In this document: piece after piece, positions 29,394 to 39,556 of the stretch
Layout of the letters: the number at the start of each line of letters is the position of its first letter
Numbering within the stretch: position 1 is the stretch's first letter
NCBI GenBank assembly: GCA_025548565.1
Contig: JAJLPB010000005.1
Coordinates: 357,035 to 421,034, forward strand
Direction: 5' to 3'
Length of the DNA stretch: 64,000 nucleotides
From: Rugamonas sp. A1-17
GTDB lineage: Bacteria > Pseudomonadota > Gammaproteobacteria > Burkholderiales > Burkholderiaceae_D
The notes under the pieces: model-generated
Seen by the model: only the letters and a program-made list of their open reading frames with translations
Told to the model about the DNA's origin: nothing
Database searches by the model: none
Made by a program: the position numbers and the translations under genes

Positions 29394-30586
29394 TCATGGC
29401 GCATCAACCGCAAATCAAGATCCCCGCCACGTATATGCGTGGCGGCACCAGCAAGGGCGTGTTCTTCCGGCTGCAGGATTTGCCGGAAGCCGCGCGGCAG
29501 CCCGGCGCCGCGCGCGACGCCTTGCTGCTGCGGGTGATCGGCAGCCCGGACCCGTACGGCAAGCAGATCGACGGCATGGGCGGCGCAACCTCCAGCACCA
29601 GCAAGACGGTGATCCTGGCTAAGAGCACCAAGCCGGATCACGACGTCGACTACCTGTTCGGCCAGGTCTCCATCGACAAGGCTTTCGTTGACTGGAGCGG
29701 CAACTGCGGCAACCTGTCCGCCGCCGTCGGCGCCTTCGCCATCAGCGGCGGCTTGGTGGACGCGGCCCGCGTTCCGCGTGACGGCATGGCCGTGGTGCGC
29801 GTATGGCAGGCCAACATCGGCAAGACCATCATCGCCCACGTGCCGATGACCAACGGCGAAGTGCAGGAAACCGGCGACTTTGAACTCGACGGCGTGACCT
29901 TCCCGGCGGCGGAAGTCCAGCTGGAATTCATGGACCCGGCGGCCGAGGAAGAGGGCGCCGGCGGCTCCATGTTCCCGACCGGCCAACTGGTCGACGAGCT
30001 GGAAGTACCCGGCGTCGGCACCATGAAGGCCACCATGATCAACGCCGGCATCCCGACCATCTTCGTCAACGCGGAAGACATCGGCTACCTCGGCACCGAA
30101 CTGCAGGACGCCATCAACAGCGATCCCAAGGCGCTGGCGCGGTTTGAGCTGATACGCGCCCACGGCGCGCTGCGCATGGGCCTCATCAAGCATATCGACG
30201 ACGCGGCCACGCGCCAGCACACGCCCAAGGTGGCCTTCGTCGCCAAGCCGGCGCCGTACACCTCGTCCAGCGGCAAGGAGGTCGCCGCCACCGATGTGGA
30301 CCTGCTGGTGCGCGCCATGTCGATGGGTAAGCTGCACCACGCGATGATGGGCACGGCGGCAGTAGCCATCGGCACCGCCGCGGCGATCCCCGGCACGCTG
30401 GTGAACCTGGCGGCGGGCGGCGGTGCGCGCGAGGCGGTGCGCTTCGGCCATCCGTCCGGCACCTTGCGGGTGGGCGCGCAGGCGACCCAACAGAATGGCG
30501 AATGGAGCGTAACAAAAGCGGTCATGAGCCGCAGCGCCCGCGTGCTGATGGAAGGCTGGGTACGCGTTCCCGGCGATACGTTCTAA
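29390..30586 (+). CDS. prpF: 2-methylaconitate cis-trans isomerase
   Basis: The 398-residue protein is of the PrpF family (diaminopimelate epimerase-like double fold). It converts the AcnD product into the cis isomer used by aconitase. Family signatures are YMRGGTSKGVFF near the N terminus and GNCGNLSAAVGAF with the active-site cysteine of the first half; the second half contains FVAKPAPY. It overlaps the acnD stop, so translation is coupled. The acnD-prpF pair is the alternative to prpD. Confidence 0.96.
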   Translation: MIMAHQPQIKIPATYMRGGTSKGVFFRLQDLPEAARQPGAARDALLLRVIGSPDPYGKQIDGMGGATSSTSKTVILAKSTKPDHDVDYLFGQVSIDKAFVDWSGNCGNLSAAVGAFAISGGLVDAARVPRDGMAVVRVWQANIGKTIIAHVPMTNGEVQETGDFELDGVTFPAAEVQLEFMDPAAEEEGAGGSMFPTGQLVDELEVPGVGTMKATMINAGIPTIFVNAEDIGYLGTELQDAINSDPKALARFELIRAHGALRMGLIKHIDDAATRQHTPKVAFVAKPAPYTSSSGKEVAATDVDLLVRAMSMGKLHHAMMGTAAVAIGTAAAIPGTLVNLAAGGGAREAVRFGHPSGTLRVGAQATQQNGEWSVTKAVMSRSARVLMEGWVRVPGDTF

Positions 30587-30622
30587 GACACAGCTAAGCG
30601 ACACGTACATAACGGAGGAGAC

Positions 30623-32524
30623 ATGAATTACGCTGATTTCTATCGGCGCTCTATCGACACGCCTGAACAATTCTGGCAGGACGAGGCAGCGCTCATCGAC
30701 TGGAACGTCCCATGCACCAAGGTGCTGGATTATTCCCATCCTCCGTTCGCGAAGTGGTTCGTCGGCGGGCAGACCAACCTGTGCCACAACGCTGTGGACC
30801 GCTGGTGCGCCGCGCAGGGTGAGCGCGCCGCGCTGATCGCCATCTCCACCGAAACCAACACGGAGCGCAGCTACTCGTTCAACGAACTGCGCACCGAAGT
30901 CGAACGCTGCGCCGCGATGATGCAGTCGCTGGGCGTCGGCCGTGGCGACCGGGTGCTGATCTACATGCCGATGATCGCCGAGGCGGCGTTCACGATGCTG
31001 GCCTGCGCCCGCATCGGCGCCATCCACTCGGTGGTGTTCGGCGGCTTTGCCGCCAACAGCCTGGCCAGCCGCATCGACGACGCCAAGCCGGCGCTGATCG
31101 TCTCCGCCGACGCCGGCTCGCGCAACGGCAAGGCCATCCCCTACAAATACCTGCTGGACGAAGCGATCACGCTGTCGACCGCCAAGCCGGCCAAGGTGCT
31201 GCTGGTGAACCGCAACCTGGCGCCGATGGAAGTGGTGGCCGGCCGCGACGAGGACTGGGCCAGCCTGCGCGCCGCCAACATGGATGCGCACGTGCCGGTG
31301 ACCTGGCTGGAATCGAACGATCCTTCGTACATCCTCTACACCTCCGGCACCACCGGCAAGCCGAAGGGCGTGCAGCGCGACGTCGGCGGCTACGCGGTGG
31401 CGCTGGCGTCGTCGATGAAGTACAACTTCTGCGGCAACGCCGGCGAGACTTTCTTCGCCACCTCCGACATCGGTTGGGTGGTTGGCCATTCCTACATCGT
31501 CTATGGCCCGCTGATCGCCGGCATGGCGACCATCATGTACGAGGGCCTGCCGATCTGCCCCGACGCAGGCATCTGGTGGAGCATCGTCGAGAAGTACAAG
31601 GTCACGCGCATGTTCTCGGCGCCGACGGCGATCCGCGTGCTGCGCAAGCAGCCGCCGGAGTTCATGCGCAAGTACGACCTGTCGTCGCTGCGCGCGCTGT
31701 ACTTGGCCGGCGAACCGCTGGACGAGACCACGTCGAAATGGATTTCCGAAGAGCTGGGCGTGCCCATCATCGACAACTACTGGCAGACCGAAACCGGCTG
31801 GCCGATCCTGTCGATCGCCAAGGGCGTCGAGGATCTGCCGACACGCCTGGGCAGCCCCGGTGTGGCGATGTACGGCTACAAGGTCAAGCTGCTCAACGAA
31901 TCCACCGGCGAGGAATGCGGCGCCAACGAGAAGGGCGTGGTGGTGATCGACGGCCCGCTGCCGCCGGGTTGCATGCAGACCGTGTACGGCGACGACCAGC
32001 GCTTCGTCGATACCTACTGGTCCACCTTCGACGGCCAGCAGGTCTACTCGACCTTCGACTGGGGCGTGCGCGACGCCGATGGCTACTACTTCATCCTCGG
32101 CCGCACCGACGACGTGATCAACGTCGCAGGTCATCGCCTCGGCACGCGCGAGATCGAGGAGTCCATCTCCAGCCACGCCAACGTGTCGGAAGTGGCGGTG
32201 GTCGGCGTGGAGGACAAGCTCAAAGGCCAGGTGGCGGTTGCCTTCGTCATCGTCAAGGATGCGACGCGCACCGCCGATGACGCGGGCCGCGCCGCGCAGG
32301 AGCGCGAGATACTCGGCGTGGTCGATCACCAGCTTGGCGCGGTGGCGCGGCCGTCGCGCGTGTACTTCGTGCCGCAACTGCCCAAGACCCGTTCCGGCAA
32401 GCTGCTGCGCCGTTCGATACAGGCCATCTGCGAAGGCCGTAATCCCGGCGACCTCACCGCGATCGAGGATCCGGCTTCGCTGCAGCAGATACAACACGCG
32501 CTGCATGGCGATGCGAAAAAGTAG
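30623..32524 (+). CDS. prpE: Propionyl-CoA synthetase
   Basis: The 633-residue AMP-forming acyl-CoA ligase activates propionate. The P-loop-like motif YTSGTTGKPKGVQRDV, the DNYWQTETGWPI motif and the C-terminal KTRSGKLLRRS with the catalytic lysine are intact. Length and context distinguish it from acetyl-CoA synthetase, although acetate activity is possible. GGAGGAG precedes ATG 30623. It is the last of the five prp genes, with a 98-base gap to the downstream DUF485-actP pair. Confidence 0.95.
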   Translation: MNYADFYRRSIDTPEQFWQDEAALIDWNVPCTKVLDYSHPPFAKWFVGGQTNLCHNAVDRWCAAQGERAALIAISTETNTERSYSFNELRTEVERCAAMMQSLGVGRGDRVLIYMPMIAEAAFTMLACARIGAIHSVVFGGFAANSLASRIDDAKPALIVSADAGSRNGKAIPYKYLLDEAITLSTAKPAKVLLVNRNLAPMEVVAGRDEDWASLRAANMDAHVPVTWLESNDPSYILYTSGTTGKPKGVQRDVGGYAVALASSMKYNFCGNAGETFFATSDIGWVVGHSYIVYGPLIAGMATIMYEGLPICPDAGIWWSIVEKYKVTRMFSAPTAIRVLRKQPPEFMRKYDLSSLRALYLAGEPLDETTSKWISEELGVPIIDNYWQTETGWPILSIAKGVEDLPTRLGSPGVAMYGYKVKLLNESTGEECGANEKGVVVIDGPLPPGCMQTVYGDDQRFVDTYWSTFDGQQVYSTFDWGVRDADGYYFILGRTDDVINVAGHRLGTREIEESISSHANVSEVAVVGVEDKLKGQVAVAFVIVKDATRTADDAGRAAQEREILGVVDHQLGAVARPSRVYFVPQLPKTRSGKLLRRSIQAICEGRNPGDLTAIEDPASLQQIQHALHGDAKK

Positions 32525-32622
32525 TTGTGCGCGTAAGGGGCCGGTAAGCATGGCGGTTTATTGTGGAGTCAAGCTCGAAAAGAAAAGAGCATAGGCTGCA
32601 GATAAACTATAGGAGACAAGTC

Positions 32623-32931
32623 ATGCATGACGATCTGGTTCAAAAAATAAAGCGCGACCCCAGCTACCACCGGCTGGTCAAGACGCGCTCCCGCTTCGGC
32701 TGGGCGCTGACCGCGGTGATGATGTTGGTCTATTACGGCTACATCTTGCTCATCGCTTTCGACAAGGAACTGCTGGCGTCGAAAACCGGTGGCGGGGTGA
32801 TGACCTGGGGGATGCCGATCGGCCTGTTCGTGATCGTGTTCACGGTGCTGATCACCGGCGCCTACGTCCGCCGCGCCAACAAGCAGTTCGACGACCTGAC
32901 CCAGGCCATCCACGAGCGGGTGAAAGCATGA
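32623..32931 (+). CDS. DUF485 small membrane protein, ActP partner
   Basis: The 102-residue protein has two predicted membrane segments (about 22-45 and 60-82) and a DUF485 signature, with an FGWALT start to the first helix. DUF485 proteins are regularly encoded just before actP and are thought to assist the symporter. ATG 32623 is preceded by AGGAGA; an upstream in-frame extension is discarded. The stop overlaps the actP start (ATGA). Confidence 0.92.
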   Translation: MHDDLVQKIKRDPSYHRLVKTRSRFGWALTAVMMLVYYGYILLIAFDKELLASKTGGGVMTWGMPIGLFVIVFTVLITGAYVRRANKQFDDLTQAIHERVKA

Positions 32932-34601
32932 GCGCCGCCAAGCGTAGCCTGTGTGGCTTGGCCGCCCTGACGCTGCTGGGCGCCAGCGGTGCGGCACTGG
33001 CGGCCGGTGCGGATCTCGGCCAGGCGGTCAAGCAGCCGATCAACTGGACCGCCATCATCATGTTCGGCGCCTTCGTCATCTTCACGCTGTTCGTCACCAA
33101 GTGGGCGGCGGCCAAGACCAAGTCGGCGGCCGACTTCTACACCGCCGGTGGCGGCATCACCGGCTTCCAGAACGGCCTGGCCATCGCCGGCGACTACATG
33201 TCGGCGGCATCCTTCCTCGGCATTTCCGCCGCCGTGTTCCTGAACGGTTACGATGGCCTGATCTACGCCATCGGCTTCCTGGTCGGCTGGCCGGTGATCA
33301 CCTTCCTGATGGCGGAGCGCCTGCGTAACCTGGGCCGCTTCACCTTCGCCGACGTCGCCGCCTACCGCTTCAAGCAGGCGCCGATCCGCATCTTCTCCGC
33401 CTCCGGCACGCTGGTGGTGGTGGCCTTCTACCTGATCGCGCAGATGGTCGGCGCGGGACAGCTGATCAAACTGCTGTTCGGCCTTGAATACTGGATCGCC
33501 GTGGTATTGGTCGGTACGCTGATGATGGTCTACGTGCTGTTCGGCGGCATGACCGCCACCACCTGGGTGCAGATCATCAAGGCCGTGATGCTGCTGGGCG
33601 GCGCCACCTTCATGGCGGTCGTCGTGCTGGCGCAGTTCAACTTCAGCCCCGAGGCGCTGTTCGCCAAGTCGGTTGAAGTGCACGCCAAGAAGGACGCCAT
33701 CATGGGCCCCGGCACCTTCATCAAGGATCCCGTGTCGGCGATCTCCTTCGGCATGGCGCTGATGTTCGGCACCGCCGGCCTGCCGCACATCCTGATGCGC
33801 TTCTTCACCGTACCGAGCGCGAAGGAGGCGCGCAAGTCGGTGTTCTGGGCCACCAGCTGGATCGCGTACTTCTACATCCTGACCTTCATCATCGGTTTCG
33901 GCGCCATCGTTTTGGTGAGCACCAATCCCGAGTTCAAGGACGCCGCCGGCAAACTGCTGGGCGGGAACAACATGGCGGCCATCCACCTGGCCAAGGCAGT
34001 GGGCGGCAACGTCTTCCTGGGCTTTATCTCCGCCGTGGCTTTCGCCACCATCCTGGCGGTGGTGGCCGGCCTGACCTTGTCCGGCGCATCGGCGGTGTCG
34101 CATGACCTGTATGCCACTGTTATCAAAAAGGGCAAGGCGACCAGCGCGAAGGAACTGTATGTATCGCGTTTGACCACCGTCGCACTGGGCATCGTCGCCG
34201 TGGTACTGGGCATCGTGTTCGAGAAGCAGAACATCGCGTTCATGGTGTCGCTGGCCTTCGCCATCGCCGCCTCGGCCAACTTCCCGGTGCTGTTCATGTC
34301 GGTGCTGTGGAAGGATTGCACCACCCGCGGCGCTACCATCGGCGGCTTCGTCGGCCTGATCACCGCCGTGGTGCTGACCGTGGTGTCGAAGTCGGTGTGG
34401 GTCGATGTGCTGGGCCATACCGACGCGCTGTTCCCTTATGCGTCGCCGGCCATCTTCTCGATGCCGATCGCCTTCGTCAGCATCTGGCTGGTCTCTCTGC
34501 TGGACCGCAGCGCGCGTGCACGCATCGACCGCGCCGGCTACGAGGCGCAGGAAATGCGCTCCGAAACCGGCATCGGTGCCGCCGGAGCCAGTGCGCACTG
34601 A
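32928..34601 (+). CDS. actP: Cation/acetate symporter ActP
   Basis: The 557-residue sodium:solute symporter has a cleavable or uncleaved N-terminal hydrophobic segment (residues 8-25) followed by about 13 membrane helices. [25 protein letters not shown] without break continues the family pattern, with the AGGGI and [11 protein letters not shown] stretches being typical. ActP imports acetate and other short-chain monocarboxylates, so beside the prp operon it could import propionate. An intrinsic terminator follows. Confidence 0.94.
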   Translation: MSAAKRSLCGLAALTLLGASGAALAAGADLGQAVKQPINWTAIIMFGAFVIFTLFVTKWAAAKTKSAADFYTAGGGITGFQNGLAIAGDYMSAASFLGISAAVFLNGYDGLIYAIGFLVGWPVITFLMAERLRNLGRFTFADVAAYRFKQAPIRIFSASGTLVVVAFYLIAQMVGAGQLIKLLFGLEYWIAVVLVGTLMMVYVLFGGMTATTWVQIIKAVMLLGGATFMAVVVLAQFNFSPEALFAKSVEVHAKKDAIMGPGTFIKDPVSAISFGMALMFGTAGLPHILMRFFTVPSAKEARKSVFWATSWIAYFYILTFIIGFGAIVLVSTNPEFKDAAGKLLGGNNMAAIHLAKAVGGNVFLGFISAVAFATILAVVAGLTLSGASAVSHDLYATVIKKGKATSAKELYVSRLTTVALGIVAVVLGIVFEKQNIAFMVSLAFAIAASANFPVLFMSVLWKDCTTRGATIGGFVGLITAVVLTVVSKSVWVDVLGHTDALFPYASPAIFSMPIAFVSIWLVSLLDRSARARIDRAGYEAQEMRSETGIGAAGASAH

Positions 34602-34627
34602 TGTAATTGTCAAGTAGTCGGATGACA

Positions 34628-34659
34628 GCAATGCCCGGTTCGCCGGGCATTGTCGTTTT
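34628..34659 (+). terminator. Rho-independent terminator after actP
   Basis: CAATGCCCGG and CCGGGCATTG pair around a TTCG tetraloop, followed by a run of T residues. It lies about 30 bases after the actP stop. Confidence 0.88.
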
Positions 34660-34778
34660 TAGGGCCGCCGCCGGCATGGGCGATGGCTAATGCGCCCATT
34701 GTGGTTTATGATCTGCCAACTATGCTGCCGAGAAGTAACTGGCAAGGTGGCATCTTAGAATGGGTGCCTTTGGTGTAC

Positions 34779-37700
34779 ATGAACCGAGTTTCGACCAATC
34801 CTGATTTTGTAGCCGACGCGCTGGCGCTGATCGGCGTTCCCGCGTGCGCCTACGGCACCGATGGCATGGTGTTGGCCGCGAATCAGGAACTGGCGGACTT
34901 GCTGGGCTTCGACCCATGCGGCAAGCCGCTGGCCGACCTGTTCGCGCGCCACGTGCGCGCCGCCAGCATGAAGGCGCTCGACGCGGCGCTCGAAGCAGGG
35001 CAGGGCGCGGTCAGCGCGGGACAGCGTTGGGACAGCTGCCTGACCTGCGCCAGCGGCCAATACCTGTCGGTGCAGGCGTGGAGCAAGCCGCTGCCGGCCG
35101 GCGCGGCGGTGCAGGGCGCCACCGTCGTCTTCCACGACATCAGCGCGGCGGAGCGCGACCAGCGCTCATTGCGCAAGACGCTGCTGGAGCAGCAGGCCAT
35201 CCTGGAGAATGCCGCCGTCGGCATCCTGTTCAGCAAGGATGGCGTTATCCAGGAATGCAATATCCGCTGCGCCGAGATGCTGGGCTACAGCCGTCATGAG
35301 CTGGAGGGCATGGCCAGCGTGACCGTGTATCCGAGCGAGGCGGACTTTCTCGAATTGAGCCGCAACGCCCGCCCGCCGCTGTCGCAGGGCCTGCCCTTCA
35401 TGCAGGATACGCAGATGCGGCGCAAGGACGGCTCGGTGTTCTGGGCCCGCCTGTACGGCCGCGCCATCGATCCCGTCCAAACCGCCGAGGGCACGGTGTG
35501 GATCATGGAGGACATCAACGATCACCGCATCGACGTCGAGAAGCTGCGGCGCGCATTGCTGGAGATGCAGGCCATCATGGACAGCGCGCCGCTGGCGATC
35601 GGCTTCCAGCGCGATAACCGCATCCTGCGCTATAACAGCCGCTTCGCCGAATTCTTCGGCTTCAACGACGACAGCGGCGTGGGCCAGCTGACGTCGACGC
35701 TGTATCCGTCGCAGGACGCGTTCGACGCGGTGGTGAAGAAAGCCCGTCCGCTGCTGGCGCGCGGCAAACCGTACCAGGCAGAGATGGAGATGCGGCGCCA
35801 GGACGGTTCGACCTTCTGGGCGCACGCCTTCGGCTACGTGATCAATCCGGGCCGCACGCAGCAGGACACGATCTGGATCTTCGACGACCGCAGCGCGCAA
35901 AAGCGCCACGAGGAAGAGACCCGGCAACTGCTGCTGGAGCAGAAGGCGATCCTGGACAATGCCTCGGTCGGCATCCTGTTCAGCAAGGCGCAGGTCATGT
36001 TGAGCTGTAATCCGCGCATGGCAGAGATGTTCGGCTACGACATCGACGAGATGCTGGGGCAGCCATCGGAGATGGTGTTTCCGTCGGCGGAGCATTACGA
36101 GGAATTCGGCCGCGAGGCGGCGCCGCTGCTGGGCGCGGGCCAGCCCTTCGAGAAGAAGGGCTACCAGTTCAAGCGCAAGGACGGCAGCTTGATCTGGTGC
36201 CGCGTGCGTGCCAAAGCGGTGGACGACGAGCATAGCGACGGCGGCACCATCTGGATCCTGGAGGACGTGACCAGCACGCGCCAGACCCAGATGGAGGTCG
36301 AGGCCATCATGACCAACGCCTCGATGAGCATCCTGTTCACCAAGAACCGCATCATCACGCGCTACAACCGCGGCTTCGCGGAGATGTTCCGCTACGACGG
36401 CGACTCCGGCCTGGGCCTGCCCGGCCGCGCGCTGTACCCGTCGCAGGAATCGTACGACAAGCTGGGCGAACAGGCCTATCCCTATCTGTCGGTCGGCAAG
36501 CCGTTCCAGATCGAGATGGAGCTGCGCCGCGCCGACGACACGACCTTGTGGGCGCAGCTGATCGGCTACGTCGTCAATCCCGACGATCCAACCCAGGGCA
36601 CGATCTGGGTGATCGAGGACCGCACCGAGCAAAAGCGCGCCGAGGAATCGCTGCGCAACGCGCTGCTGGAAAACCAGGCCATCCTGGACAGCGCGGTGCT
36701 GGGCATCTCGGTGGTGGAGCAGGGCCGCAACCTGCGCTGCAACACCAAGATGGAAGAACTGTTCGGCTACGCGCCCGGCGAGATGAACCAGCTGAGCGTG
36801 CAGGCCTTCTACGCCGACAAGGGCGCGTGGGAACAGGCGCGCGCCGCCACCGCGCTGGACTTCCACGCCGGCCGCGTGCACGCCTCCGAATATCAGCTGG
36901 TGCGCAAGGACGGCAGCACGTTCTGGGGCCGCCTGTCGGGCCGTCCGTTCGACCTGGCGCAGGCCACCGGGCGCTCGGTGTGGCTGGTGGACGACATCAC
37001 CGAACGGCGCGAGGCGGCGGAAGCGGTGAGCCGCGCGCGTGACGAACTGGAAGTGCGGGTGCTGGAGCGCACCGCCGAACTGGCCGGCGCCAACGCGCTG
37101 CTGCAGGGCGAGATCGTCGAGCGGCGCCAGGCCGAGGCGCGCGTGCACCACATGGCCTACCACGACAGCCTGACCGGCCTGCCGAACCGCGCGCTGCTGT
37201 CGGACCGTCTGGACCGCGCCATGCTGGCGGCGCAGCGTTCGGAGCGCCGCCTGGCGGTGATGTTCATCGACCTTGACCGCTTCAAGACCATCAACGATTC
37301 GCTTGGCCACATGACCGGCGACCAGCTGCTGAAGGAAGTGGCGAGCCGTTTGTGCCGCGCGGTGCGCGCCAGCGACACCGTGGCCCGCCTTGGCGGCGAC
37401 GAGTTCGTGGTGCTGGTGCCCGGTATCCGTTCGGCCGAGGAGGCCAGCCACGTGGCCGAGAAGATCATCGAGGCCTTGTCGGAGAGCTTCCCGCTGGAGG
37501 GCCGCAACCTGCACATCACGCCGTCGATCGGCATCTGCGTGTATCCGGACGACGGCGGCGACGTCGAGACGCTGATGCGCCACGCCGACGCCGCGATGTA
37601 CCACGCCAAAGCCAGCGGCAGGAACAATTACCAGTACTTCAAAGAGGCGATGAACCAGACGGCGGCGCAGCACTTCGAGCTGGAGTCCAGCCTGCGCGGC

Positions 37701-38441
37701 GCGCTGGCGCAGGACGAGTTCGAGCTGCACTTCCAGCCCATCATGGACATCGGCACGCGCCGCCTGCACACGATGGAGGTGCTGCTGCGCTGGCGGCGCG
37801 GCGGCGGGACCGGCCAGCTGGTGCTGCCGGACCACTTCATTCCCATCATCGAGGAGAATGGCCTGATCGTGCCGATCGGCGAGTGGGTGATACGCCAGGC
37901 CTGCCAGCAAAGCATGGCATGGCTGCGCGCCGGCCTGGTGCCGGTGCCGCTGGCGGTGAACCTGTCGCCGCGCCAGTTCATGCATCGCGGCCTGATCGAG
38001 TCGATCCGCGCCATCGTCGATGAAACAGGCATCGACCCGTCGCTGATCGAATTCGAGATCACAGAAACGGCACTGATGCAGCACGGCGAGCAGACGCTGG
38101 ACATCCTGGGCCAGATCAACGCCATGGGCATCCGCTTGTCGATCGACGATTTCGGCACCGGATATTCGAGCCTGGCGTATTTGAAGCGTTTCCCGGTCAA
38201 GAAGATCAAGATCGACCGCGCCTTCATCAAGGAGCTGGAGGAGAGCGCGGAGGACCGCGCGATCGTGGCGGCCATCATCGCGCTGTCGGACAGCCTGCAA
38301 TTGTCGGTGGTGGCGGAGGGTGTGGAGACTGAAGGGCAGTATGCGCTGTTACAGCGCAATGGCTGCCAATACGCGCAAGGGTATCTGTTCTCGCAGCCGG
38401 TGCCCCATGCGACGGCTCAGCTGCTGCTGCCCCGGCTTTAG
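34779..38441 (+). CDS. Six-PAS GGDEF-EAL c-di-GMP turnover protein
   Basis: The protein of about 1220 residues has six PAS modules (starting near residues 10, 135, 260, 385, 505 and 630), a coiled linker, a GGDEF domain with intact LGGDEFVVL near 871 and an EAL domain. The EAL signature reads EVLLRW near 1001, and DDFGTGYSSLAYLKRF is intact. Cyclase and phosphodiesterase motifs are therefore both present. No membrane segment is seen, so it is a cytosolic sensor. The start is uncertain: ATGs at 34683, 34722 and 34779 all lack a clear ribosome site. Its last 112 bases are repeated at 39557-39668. Confidence 0.9.
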   Translation: MNRVSTNPDFVADALALIGVPACAYGTDGMVLAANQELADLLGFDPCGKPLADLFARHVRAASMKALDAALEAGQGAVSAGQRWDSCLTCASGQYLSVQAWSKPLPAGAAVQGATVVFHDISAAERDQRSLRKTLLEQQAILENAAVGILFSKDGVIQECNIRCAEMLGYSRHELEGMASVTVYPSEADFLELSRNARPPLSQGLPFMQDTQMRRKDGSVFWARLYGRAIDPVQTAEGTVWIMEDINDHRIDVEKLRRALLEMQAIMDSAPLAIGFQRDNRILRYNSRFAEFFGFNDDSGVGQLTSTLYPSQDAFDAVVKKARPLLARGKPYQAEMEMRRQDGSTFWAHAFGYVINPGRTQQDTIWIFDDRSAQKRHEEETRQLLLEQKAILDNASVGILFSKAQVMLSCNPRMAEMFGYDIDEMLGQPSEMVFPSAEHYEEFGREAAPLLGAGQPFEKKGYQFKRKDGSLIWCRVRAKAVDDEHSDGGTIWILEDVTSTRQTQMEVEAIMTNASMSILFTKNRIITRYNRGFAEMFRYDGDSGLGLPGRALYPSQESYDKLGEQAYPYLSVGKPFQIEMELRRADDTTLWAQLIGYVVNPDDPTQGTIWVIEDRTEQKRAEESLRNALLENQAILDSAVLGISVVEQGRNLRCNTKMEELFGYAPGEMNQLSVQAFYADKGAWEQARAATALDFHAGRVHASEYQLVRKDGSTFWGRLSGRPFDLAQATGRSVWLVDDITERREAAEAVSRARDELEVRVLERTAELAGANALLQGEIVERRQAEARVHHMAYHDSLTGLPNRALLSDRLDRAMLAAQRSERRLAVMFIDLDRFKTINDSLGHMTGDQLLKEVASRLCRAVRASDTVARLGGDEFVVLVPGIRSAEEASHVAEKIIEALSESFPLEGRNLHITPSIGICVYPDDGGDVETLMRHADAAMYHAKASGRNNYQYFKEAMNQTAAQHFELESSLRGALAQDEFELHFQPIMDIGTRRLHTMEVLLRWRRGGGTGQLVLPDHFIPIIEENGLIVPIGEWVIRQACQQSMAWLRAGLVPVPLAVNLSPRQFMHRGLIESIRAIVDETGIDPSLIEFEITETALMQHGEQTLDILGQINAMGIRLSIDDFGTGYSSLAYLKRFPVKKIKIDRAFIKELEESAEDRAIVAAIIALSDSLQLSVVAEGVETEGQYALLQRNGCQYAQGYLFSQPVPHATAQLLLPRL
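38330..38441 (+). repeat. Direct repeat, copy 1: 3' end of the GGDEF-EAL gene
   Basis: These 112 bases encode the last residues and stop codon of the GGDEF-EAL gene. They match 39557-39668 with about 19 mismatches by eye (near 83% identity). Most differences fall at third codon positions. Confidence 0.88.
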
Positions 38442-38530
38442 TTCGCTCAGACCGATATCTCCCGATTGCACTTTTGAGGTGTCATGGCTTCGATGCCATA
38501 ATGCTTCCATGGCTAATCCTGGAGTAAAAA

Positions 38531-39040
38531 ATGACTGATCTCTTCAAGCAATTTGTGCGGGAACAGAAGAAGCAGGCGGATGCTGCAGCGACGACGCCGG
38601 AGCAGGATAAGCAGCGTTGGCTGGAAAGTTTGCGGGAACTGGAGAAGCTGGTGCGGGGCTGGTTGGCCGGGTACATTGACGACGGAATCGATGTGCAAAC
38701 AGAAGATGTTCTGTTGAACGAAGAGGCGATCGGCACCTACACGGCATCGCAGATCAAAATCCGTGTCGGATCGCATACGGTAAAACTGAAGCCCATCGGC
38801 ACATTCCTGATCGGTGCCTATGGTCGTGTGGATATGGAGGGGCCTCGCGGAATCAGTCGGCTGACGCTGGTGCCCGCCAATGCGAGCGGCCCCAAGGCTC
38901 TGTTCAACGCGGAACCTCCACCGGAACAGTCTGTGCAGTTGGCGTGGAAGATTGCGACGCCGCCGCCAACGATCAAATTCATTGACCTGACCAAGGATAC
39001 GTTCCTGGACGAAATGATGAGGGTAGTGCAAGGTGCCTAA
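38531..39040 (+). CDS. Conserved hypothetical protein, partner of the HEPN-like gene
   Basis: The 169-residue soluble protein has a charged helical N terminus and a beta-rich central part: LNEEAIGTYTASQIKIRVGS, then KPIGTFLIGAYGRVDMEG. It ends with WKIATPPPTIKFIDLTKDTFL. I recall the same pattern in uncharacterised proteins encoded beside HEPN-like genes but can name no family. GGAG lies 8 bases before ATG 38531. The stop overlaps the start of the next gene (GTG 39033), indicating a coupled pair. In a toxin-antitoxin reading it would be the candidate antitoxin; this is inference. Confidence 0.72.
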   Translation: MTDLFKQFVREQKKQADAAATTPEQDKQRWLESLRELEKLVRGWLAGYIDDGIDVQTEDVLLNEEAIGTYTASQIKIRVGSHTVKLKPIGTFLIGAYGRVDMEGPRGISRLTLVPANASGPKALFNAEPPPEQSVQLAWKIATPPPTIKFIDLTKDTFLDEMMRVVQGA

Positions 39041-39550
39041 GGCCAACCGGTCTGGCCAGCTGACCCTGCCCGAAATCGCGAATTATCATGCGTTGGTGTT
39101 GGCGGCATTGTTCGATCTCTTTGCAAATCCGAATCATGCGGCACTGGCCCGGCATATCGGGCGCTCGTTGGATGAGGTTCGAGGGGAGGCGTTGGCGGAG
39201 CTGGAGCATACGAGTTCGTTATCGCTGCTGGCCTGTGTTGAAGCTGCTATTCGAGTTGATTATGCTCAGCGCGTGAGCGCCCGGGGAAAAGCCCGTTGTC
39301 GCGCGCCTTGCGCGAGGTCTACCGGAGAAAGAAAGCTTTTGCTCGCCTTGACGACGACCTTCTCGCGGCATGGAGGGCGCACTCGAATGTCGCCAGGATT
39401 GTAATTTCAGAGCTGATGATTGCGTTCCAGTATCGACATTGGCTCGCTCATGGCCGCTACTGGCCTCCAAAATTTGGGCGCTCCTATGACTACCAGACGG
39501 TCTACAGCATTGCTGATTCCTTCCTGTCGGCGATGGCGGAAGTTGAATAG
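39033..39550 (+). CDS. HEPN-like protein, reading frame interrupted by a -1 shift
   Basis: Two frames cover one helical protein of about 172 residues. Frame 1 runs from GTG 39033 through LTLPEIANYHALVLAAL and SLLACVEAAIRVDYAQ. Frame -1 continues SRALREVYRRKKAF and LDDDLLAAW, ending with YRHWLAHGRYW and a stop at 39550. RHWLAH is an R-x4-H motif, the RNase signature of HEPN domains. The frames join at CGG-GGA-AAA-GCC (39282-39293), where bases 39284-39290 form the canonical slippery heptamer G-GGA-AAA in the correct phase. It may be a programmed shift, a one-base deletion or a sequencing error. Without a shift the frame-1 product ends at 39404. Confidence 0.65.
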
Positions 39551-39556
39551 GCCGGT

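Noticed and set aside
29327..32551. 1074-codon minus-strand frame opposite prpF and prpE
   Set aside because: Shadow of two clear enzymes with intact motifs. No recognisable domain and biased composition.
35166..38300. 1044-codon minus-strand frame opposite the GGDEF-EAL gene
   Set aside because: Antisense to intact PAS, GGDEF and EAL domains. Composition rich in His, Arg, Gln and Val is typical of shadow frames.
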